Positions 56,750 through 64,000 of a DNA stretch of 64,000 nucleotides are shown piece by piece. The translations under genes and the position numbers were made by a program. The notes beneath the pieces are model-generated. The model saw only the letters and a list, made by a program, of their open reading frames with translations, searched no databases and was not told the origin of the DNA. This stretch comes from Zopfochytrium polystomum. Taxonomy: Eukaryota; Chytridiomycota; Chytridiomycetes; Chytridiales; Chytridiaceae. The first letter of the stretch is position 1, and the number at the start of each line of letters is the position of its first letter. The DNA is taken from the NCBI GenBank assembly GCA_025765615.1, contig JAIVFJ010000006.1:186001-250000 (forward strand). The letters are read 5' to 3'.

Positions 56750-58785
56750 TCAAAGGCGAAGTAAGGAGTCCTTCTCCTTCACATAAATTCGTGGCATAAC
56801 CGAGATGATCGGGAAGTGCCGAGAGGAAGATGGAATCGCACTCGCTCGTACGTCAAAGGAACGGAAAAGCTGGAACACGAAGACCTTGAACTGTTAAGAG
56901 CAAAGACGAGGGCGCGATGGTTCCGTCAGTCGTAAATGTGGCACGACAAACCCGCTCGGCTATCGGAAAGTACGATTATCACAAACCTCCATTTTTGCCA
57001 AGTGCATCCCCAGGCACATTCTTGGCCCGACCGAGTAAGGCGTCCAGGCGCGCTCCCTGTCCGAGGCTGCTGCAGCGTCCGCATTGCCAGGGCCTTTACC
57101 CTCGGGAAGCCAGCGGGCCATGTCAAACACAAGCGGGGACTCGAAAACGCTTGAATCCTTCATGGTCGACGCGAGGCCCGCAAAAATGCGGGTCCCCGTT
57201 CTCAGACGCCTGCCTTCGATCTCCACTTCGGAGGTGGTGGTGCGCATGGCGCCACCAATGGGGCTGTGGACGCGCAACGTCTCTTTGTACAGCGAGTCGA
57301 GGTAAGGGCATTCCGAAAGGGCCTGCTCGCTGGGGTCGTCCGGAAGCTGGGCGATTTCTTTGCGGAGGTGGTGGAGTTGGGTTGGGGAGACGTTATGAGT
57401 AAGTTCATGAAGGAGTGAGGAAAGGGCTCCAGAGGTGCTATAATGAGTTAAGGTTCAGTAGAGCACAACCGGGATGCAAAGGAAACTAAATAACGCACGT
57501 GTCGTAGCCCGCGAACAAGAGCACGACGATGTTATCCCCAATCTCCTCGTTCGACAGCATCCCTCCGTCCTCGTCGCGCGAGTTGAGAAGCGCGCCAAGC
57601 GCGTCATTGTACACAGCGCCGTCGCGTTCCATTTTGAGCTTTCTCTCCTCAACAATCTCCATAAAGACCTTGAGCATACGAGCGCGGGCGCGCATAGCCG
57701 CCGCAAACGGCCCAAAGTAGAACCAAGCGGGAAGGGCTAGGTCGCCCATGCCGGCAGACCACACGAGAAAGTCTTTGCTGCAGGCATTAAAAGCTTCAAA
57801 GTGCGCGGGGTCGGCACCAGCAACGAAACCGCAAATGACACGGAAGGTGAATGCCTGTGTGAAGGGGTAGGGATTGATTGGACTGGTACCCTGGCGAGAC
57901 GCGGCCGCCATCGCGCGGAGAGTTGCGCGGGCCTCAGCATGCAATGCAGTTGTGTAAGCTGAGATGGTTCTGAGTGAAAAATGTTACAGGAGAGAAAATG
58001 ATTAAGAGAACGCAGAACGGGTGACTGTTTCGTGTTTTGGGTGGGAAGGATGAGCCACAACTCAACTGTTTGGAGAACCCAGGCGAAAGCAGCGCGCGCA
58101 AGCGCTTGTGGTCAGAAGGGTCTGCGATGACGGATACCGCTCGAGAGCCCATAAGGAATCCCTTTCATTTAGATTATGAGTTATCGTCGCATGTGTTTAC
58201 CAAGGTGAAATTTGAAATGGGGCCTACCCAACGCTCGGGCCAAGCTGGGGAGAGGAATTTACCGACGCCCTTGAGTGCCATCCAGCGGAGATTGTCGGCG
58301 CTGGCGTTTGTCGGGGATAGTCGGTTTTGCGAAGTGTCAGTAACGAACCGGGGAAGAATAAAAAAAAGGTGGGTGGCGTCAACGGGGTGGGGTGGAGACT
58401 CAGAGAGCAGATCGCCTTCCCCCGATCGTACCCACCCCGAGATGTTGACCATCTTGATGTTGAAGAGGGTGACGTTGAAAACGTATCCCAGGCTTGGAAA
58501 GTACTTGGCAACGTCCGCGAGGATGAGGGCGTGGCCGAGAACGGGCAGCGCGCCGCCCGCGACGGGCAGGTCGTTCCCGAAGCGCGCCTCATCTTTCTGA
58601 CCAGGTTTTCGCTTTCCGCCTGCGGTGTCCTTTTTGGGCAGCCGCTCTTGCTCTTGCTCCTGCGGATCCGGGAAGAGCAGCCTGAAGAGATACGATGCAA
58701 CTATGGCGCCGGCCACGGCGGCGGCGGCGGCGCCGGCGGCGGTAGCGACGGCGACGTTGTTGCTGTTGTTGTTGTTGAGGGGCAT
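56750..58785 (-). CDS. Cytochrome P450 monooxygenase
   Basis: Exons 58785-58436, 58300-58228, 58161-58062, 57958-57499, 57437-56987, 56890-56750 give 524 residues with consistent phases. An N-terminal Ala-rich membrane anchor (VAVATAAGAAAAAVAGAIVA) reaches the ER membrane. Next come a short Pro-poor hinge, the C-helix region (DHKRLRALLSPGFSKQL), the oxygen-binding I-helix (LLFAGYDTTSGAL, created across an intron), the ExxR of the K-helix (KETLR), and the haem-binding loop YSVGPRMCLGMHLAKME with the axial Cys. All hallmark motifs are present, so it is probably active. Substrate cannot be told from sequence; fungal P450s act in sterol, fatty-acid or secondary metabolism. The donor at 58061 (GTTGTG) is the least canonical. 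Confidence 0.9.
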
Positions 58786-59860
58786 TCTGCGAACGAGAGA
58801 GAGGGTGGAGGCAACGAAAAAAGAACCTTGATTTTCTCGTTTTTTCTTTATTTGTTGTTTTGATACAAAGATTCTTCTTTTCAGGTGTCTTGCCTTGTCT
58901 TTTGTGCGGCAACAAGTACCGCACCAAACCAGTAGGTTCTCGCGTGGAGGAAAGCTGGCTGCATCATACATGCACACACATATATATATATATAGTTTTT
59001 AGTGTCTATCGCTTCACCGTTTTTTTAACCACCCGGCGCGACGCCTCCCAATCATCGATGAGAACCTCCCTGCTCCAGAGAGCACAGGACACAAACGTGG
59101 TATGGCCCTGCGGCCATACAACTGAACTGTACCTAATCGATATCATTATGGCGACCACAATTGCCCAAAGGGCGCAGGCTAATGCTTTTGGCCCTGTCCG
59201 AGCATATAGACCAGTGGTGCGAGAGTGCCTGGTCTCGAGAAGAGTTCCTTTTGTTCTTTGCTGAAGGAGTGAACTAAGCCTGAAGAAACAGCCACGCGAG
59301 CATACGAGGAATGAGGAATGGGGAGAAATAAGTCCCAAACTTGAAGAGGAGAAAACCTTCAAACTAGTCGAAAGGAACACGAGGTCAAATACTCCCAGGT
59401 CATCAAGGATGAGGGTGGGGGAAAGCGAGGGAGAGAGAAAGAGGGAGAGCATTAATGATAAGGCCTCGGTCGCAGCCGCGGGCGGAGCGAGTTTGAGTCA
59501 TTGTCTCCCATCGTCCAACGGGGCGTGCTGCCGCCGTGGGTGTCGAGAGCGTTGCTTTAGGGAGGCCGAAGCCTTTTGTGGCCATGAGGCCCTCGTTGCC
59601 TTGCGACACTTTTCTTTCGAAAAACGACAAACTTGGTTGTGCGTTGAGTTGTTTCACTCCGAGGCTGCCTAGGGCGGCAGCGTCGGCACAGCCGTCGTGA
59701 AGCCGTCAGCGGGATGAGAAGATATGGCGAGAAGGACTGTTGTTTCGTGCCCGGTCGTAGGGTACGCGAATTTCTTTGTTCGGCGACTGTTTCACGTTTG
59801 ACGTAACTTTGATATATACTATACTTAACAAAACATTGCAAGCCAGAACAACGCCACGTC
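58786..59860. promoter_or_regulatory. Divergent promoter region between P450 and ankyrin gene
   Basis: Contains (TA)n at 58979-58993 and a TATATA motif at 59813-59818, 43 bp before the ATG of the ankyrin-protein gene. Open frames (for example minus 59452-59006) have no recognisable domain and are not called. Confidence 0.5.
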
Positions 59861-61774
59861 ATGGGCCTCGCCTCTGGTCGCCAACGCGACCGCGTCGCCC
59901 GCGACGACAGCAATAACACCCGCGCTCCCAACATCACCAAGAACGATGGCACGGACGCCGTCGCCGTCGCCGCGTGCCCTGCGCGCGCACAGCTCGCCAC
60001 CCTGCCCCCAGAGCTCCTTGAGCGCATCTTCATCCTCGCCGCCTCCGCCGCGTTGCCCCTCGTCAATCGCGCCTTTTATGCCATCGCCGCGCCGCCCGCC
60101 ACAAAGGCGCGCTGGCTTCTCGCGCGCTACGGTCCGCGGCACGCCCTCGCCGCGTACTGGCGCTGGGGCTTTGCGTCGCGGATCGCGGGGAGCAGCGGCA
60201 CAACCGGCGTCGTCGTAGGCGAAGCCTTGCAGAAACGCGCGACTGCCGCCGCGACGGCGGTGCGAGGAGTGGTGTTTCCAGGAACGCAGATATCGATCGC
60301 GGAGAAGGGGATTCGGGGCCGGCCTCCGCAGCGCAAGCTCTTCACACACTGCTGTTGTGCTGCAAAAGTGGCAGCGCCGACTGGCGCCCTTGTGGTGCGG
60401 GCCTGTAAGCGAGGGCCAGGAGGACGTGAGGAATCTAACGGGGAGGACGAAGCGTCCCGAAACCGGGGAGCTTTCCAACGCGTATGGTTGTTTAATCATG
60501 GAAGCAGCTACGCAACCACTGGTCGGCCCACGGACGTCGAGGTTGTCGGCAACCGCGACGTTCGCGGCAACGGCGCGGACGGAGCAGAAGAGGACGGCGT
60601 AAGTGTTGTGGTCGAAGATGAAGGAGACAGGGGCGACGACAGCGATTTGGTCGAGGGCGACGACCAAGGCGAAAATGACGACAGTGACGAAGAGGGCGAG
60701 GACGATCCCTTCGACAATCCTGGCAGTCGGGGGGTCAGCCGCTCCGGTGCGCCGGCGGTGGGGGCAGCAGCAACGGCGGGTCCCTACCAGCAGCAGACCC
60801 AGCCATGCCAGCTGGAGCTGCAGCAGATCGAGCTGGTTCTTCTGCTTCTCGCCAGCGGCGCGGCGGTGCGCGCCGGAGGGGACATGGCGCTGCGGGAGGC
60901 CGCCAGGTACGGACACCTCCGCCTGGCCGAGACGCTACTGCGCGCCGGCGCAAACCCGGAGGTGGTCGTGCCGCTGCGAAGCACGTGGCTGTGGAACGCG
61001 CTGCAGCGTGCGGCTGCGTCGAGGTCGGCGGCGGCGCTGGCAGCGGTGATCGCCGCGGGTCCCGCAGCCGTCGCTTTAGCCGGTGCCGGTCCTGCAATCC
61101 CTCCTGCTCATCCTGTCGCCGCCGCCGCCGCCCCCCCAGGTCCCATGGGTGGTGCAGCCCCGCCGCCAGTGCCAGTCGGTGGCCCTGCTGCGGTTACGGT
61201 TGCCGGTGCGGTGGTGGCGCCAGCGCACGGCGTAGGCCGCCCGGCGATCCCTCAGCCAGCTGCTAGAGCGGGGGCCATCCCTGCACCCGTACATGCACCG
61301 CAGCAGCCGCAAATGGGCCGAGGAATCGCACTTGCGCCGCAGGCACCCTTGCCAATCCTGTTTCCACGGCCCCCACCAATGGCACTGGGCCGATTCAACC
61401 CAAGCGCTGGCGCCCTGCTTGCGGTCGACCCGCGCAGGGGACTCTCTCCAGAGGTGCGCAGAATGCTGGAAAGGACACCCATTGGAGGCGGCACGGTGGG
61501 ATCATCGCAAAGTTTGTTGGAGGGAGACGCCGCGCAGGCACCCCTCGTGCTTCCGGGACCACAGGGACCGCACGCTGTGCAATTGCCGATTCCGACCGGG
61601 CCTCTGATACCTCCTCCACTTGCTGCGCCTGCGCCGACGCCCGTGCAAGCATCTATCCCTACCGTTATCAATCAGCCTCCGCAAATACCCCAACCGACCC
61701 CTGCCCCACACGTCGCACTATCGCTGGGAACGGTATTGTGCACTTACTTCAACCCCGCCTTTTTCTGCGAGTTT

Positions 61775-61811
<37 letters not shown>

Positions 61812-63797
61812 AGTGCACGTGTGAACGCGTCGTGCTTGAGTATGTGACCACATTGTAAGCGGCGCCAAGTCTAAAAAACCTTTACTCCCGCTCACAACCC
61901 AAAAAAAGCGCCGGTCGCCCCATCGCCGATCCGTGAAAGTCTCACTTTTGCTGCAAGCCGTGCAGGCGAATCATATCCGGCTTGTGGAGCTGCTCGTATC
62001 TCCTCCCCTGCCGGACCTCCTTTCAGCTCCTCCATCCCACGACCCCAACTTGACGCAGCAGTCCGACCAGACGCGAGGCCCTACACCGCAAAACGCCGCA
62101 AACTCACAGCATCCTCCGCATCAGTCGCCGCAGAACCAGAGTCCGCACCTCGCCCCACGCCTGTCGCCTCGAACACTGCGAGACGCGTTGCGCGAAGCGT
62201 TCAACGGCGGCAGGCTCGAAATCGCGCAGGTGCTGATCGTGAAAGGCGGCGCGTTGCCCACGGCAGACATGCTTCAGGACCTTGTCGCCAGAGCGTGTTC
62301 GCAACGAGTCTCGTGTGAGTTTTTCCCCGCTCCACCGGCGGGGCTTCGCCTTGTCGCAAACTTTGACATTTCCCGGCGCCCACTGTGCTAACGCACCCAC
62401 AAACCCTACCCCCCCACCCCTCAAAAAACCAAGCAGTCCTCCTGGTCCGCAAGTCGCGCCTCACCGACCTCCTCCCGCTCCTCCTCCTCGCCATCACACA
62501 CATCCCCGCGGCCGACTTCCAGCGCGTGCAGTCCCTGACGGTGCGCTCGTGCGCCGAGATCGGCGCGGTGGCGGCGCTTCGGGCGGCGGTGGAGCGCGGG
62601 GCGGACACGGACACGTGGGACGGGCACTGCCTGTACGCGGCCGTGTACAACGGCAACGTCGAGGCGGTGCGGTGGCTGGTCGGGCGGCCCGAAGTTCGGC
62701 GGCGGCGGCGGGGGGTCGGCGCCGGGGTGGAGGCGCGCGCCGCGGACGACGACGCGCGCGGGTGGCGGCGGTGTTTCGGGCGGCTGGGGACGTGGCGGGA
62801 GCGAGAGGACGGGGACGCGGCGGCGCCGCGCAGGAGCGTGGTCTTCGGGCGGGTGCTGCAGGCGGCGTCGCGCGGCTTGGGGCGGTTGGTCTTTGCCGCG
62901 GGATGGTGGCGGTGGCGGCCGGGCCATGGCGACGGCGGCGGCGCGGACCGGGCGGCGGCAGCGGTGGCAGCGGGAAAAAAGGCCGGAGCGGCGGCTGCAG
63001 CGGCGGCGCGGGCAGGCGCAGAGTCGCGGCCGCCGCCGGTCATCCTCGCGACGGCCGACGCCGCCGCGGACTCTGCCGCGACTCCCGCCGGCGCATCGGG
63101 GCCGCCGTCGCGGCCGGTCGCAGACGCGCCGCCGCACTTGCCAATGCCTCCGCTTTCACCCGCGTCCACGACGACGACCGCAACCACAACCGCCGCGGCG
63201 CCGCCGACGCGACACGCATCCGCGCTGCGGGCCGCGGGGACGACACCGACGGCGCCCGTCGCGACACCGGCGCCAGCGCGCGGTCATCCACTACCGGCGC
63301 CCGCACCGCCGGCACCGCCACCGCGCGCGCCGCAGCAGCAGCCGCGGTGCACGCTGTCGCTCTTCACGCTTCCAAAGCTTCTCTTCTGCGTGACGCTGCT
63401 GTCGATGGAGCTGCTCGCGCTCGCGGCGTTCGCGTGCCTGAGCCTGCTGTGGGTGTGCGCGGCGCTGCAGGCGGCGCTGCCGCGGTCGGGGGCCGCCGCG
63501 CACCTGCTGCAGGGCGTGCTCGCGGGGCTCGGGGCGCCCGGCGCCGGCGCAGACGGCGGCGGCGGCGACAGTGGGGGCGGAAACGGCGGGGGGGACGCGG
63601 CCACGACGACACTGGCGGAGATGTCGGCGCTGGTGGTGCCGTGCGGGGTGGCGCTGGTGGCCACATACCGGCTGGTGCCGCTCCATCGCGTCGCAGAGTC
63701 GTTGTGGGTCGTTTTGGCGGCGCAGGCGCAGTGGAGGGCGGCGTTCCGGGAGCGGGAGAGGGAGCGCCGTCGGTTGGAGGATGCGGGCGGGAGGTAG
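59861..63797 (+). CDS. F-box-like / ankyrin-repeat protein with C-terminal membrane segments
   Basis: Exons 59861-61732, 61909-62314, 62437-63797 give 1212 residues, phases consistent. Residues about 44-75 (LATLPPELLERIFILAA, LPLVNRAFYAIA) resemble an F-box. Ankyrin-type units follow: ALREAARYGHLRLAETLLRA then GANPE; LLQAVQANHIRLVELLV; ALREAFNGGRLEIAQVLI; and in exon 3 AALRAAVERGADTDTWDGHC, LYAAVYNGNVEAVRWLVG. Between them lie long Pro/Ala-rich low-complexity stretches. Near the C-terminus are hydrophobic segments (LFCVTLLSMELLALAAFACL; LVVPCGVALVATYRLVPL) that could span a membrane, then an Arg/Glu-rich tail. This order suggests a membrane-associated adaptor, perhaps of a ubiquitin ligase; that is inference. 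The second exon's acceptor (poly-A then AG) is weak. Confidence 0.72.
61779..61808 (+). repeat. (GT)n microsatellite in intron 1 of the ankyrin gene
   Basis: Pure GT run of about 30 bp within the 61733-61908 intron; several other introns in this window (hemerythrin-like, secreted protein, Vps62) also carry CA/GT tracts. Confidence 0.8.
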
Positions 63798-64000
63798 ATG
63801 GCCAGCAAACACCTTTTTTTGTTTTTGTTCGCTGACGCGCACTTGAGGAGCTGTTCCCTATTGTGTCCCACTCTTCAGTGATTGAGGGATTTCCGATTCA
63901 TCTGATGTTAGTCCTGAGAGTACAGAAGGCATTATACTGGCACTCTGCCCTTTGACAATGGAAGTTCTTGACAGTTTTCCTTTCAGTTTGAATTTGGCGT
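63798..64000. other. Window end, no gene seen
   Basis: About 200 bp downstream of the ankyrin gene; T-rich start, no further feature visible. Confidence 0.5.

Noticed and set aside
59825..60916. 363-codon minus-strand frame opposite the ankyrin gene
   Set aside because: Antisense shadow of GC-rich coding sequence; the plus strand has F-box-like and ankyrin motifs and proper splice sites.

Overview
The window is eukaryotic, and most likely from a zoosporic (chytrid-type) fungus. Genes have many short GT-AG introns (about 55-150 nt) and GC-rich, Ala/Ser/Gly-rich exons. The gene set mixes core fungal genes (tricalbins, proteasome Rpt6, Vps62, a P450) with families typical of early-diverging fungi: a Frizzled-like 7TM receptor, a hemerythrin-domain protein and a transmembrane leucine-rich-repeat protein with a SAM tail. 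The assignment is inferred from gene content; no marker phylogeny was possible.

Layout. 1-11725: two tandem tricalbin/extended-synaptotagmin paralogues on +, the first cut by the window edge; introns match in position and phase. 11944-14844: an SRPBCC-domain gene and a hemerythrin-like gene, both on -. 16030-19644: a Frizzled-like receptor with a ten-cysteine extracellular domain, on +. 20357-22510: a RING protein with an embedded, lysine-poor ubiquitin domain, on -. 22984-23622: a small secreted protein, on -. 23.6-27.9 kb: gene-poor, with two tRNA-like (SINE-like) modules. 27913-28215: a small Ala/Ser-rich ORF. 31113-33974: an LRR-TM-SAM protein, on -. 35706-37258: proteasome subunit Rpt6, on -.

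37.3-55.8 kb is a retrotransposon cluster. It holds (i) a 3.1-kb Ty3/chromovirus element with 310-bp LTRs that read as identical, and a 5-bp target-site duplication; (ii) a degraded Ty1/copia element interrupted by two lone LTRs of the same Ty3 family; (iii) the Vps62-like gene (46262-47991); (iv) a 5.5-kb tandem array LTR-IN-LTR-IN-LTR-IN-LTR bounded by one target-site duplication; (v) a fold-back element. 56750-58785: a cytochrome P450, on -. 59861-63797: an F-box-like/ankyrin/membrane protein, on +.

The most notable system is the Ty3 family. Its LTR has tandem perfect heat-shock elements (alternating GAA/TTC at 5-bp steps) upstream of a TATA box. An 11-nt site next to the 5' LTR is complementary to the likely RNA 5' end, which suggests Tf1-type self-priming. 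The copies here are complementary cripples: one keeps Gag, protease and the chromodomain; the arrayed ones keep integrase and the chromodomain. None has reverse transcriptase, so any mobility would need a helper elsewhere. The array units also carry an inverted 100-bp piece of their own LTR promoter. All coordinates, splice sites and domain calls come from reading the sequence by eye.
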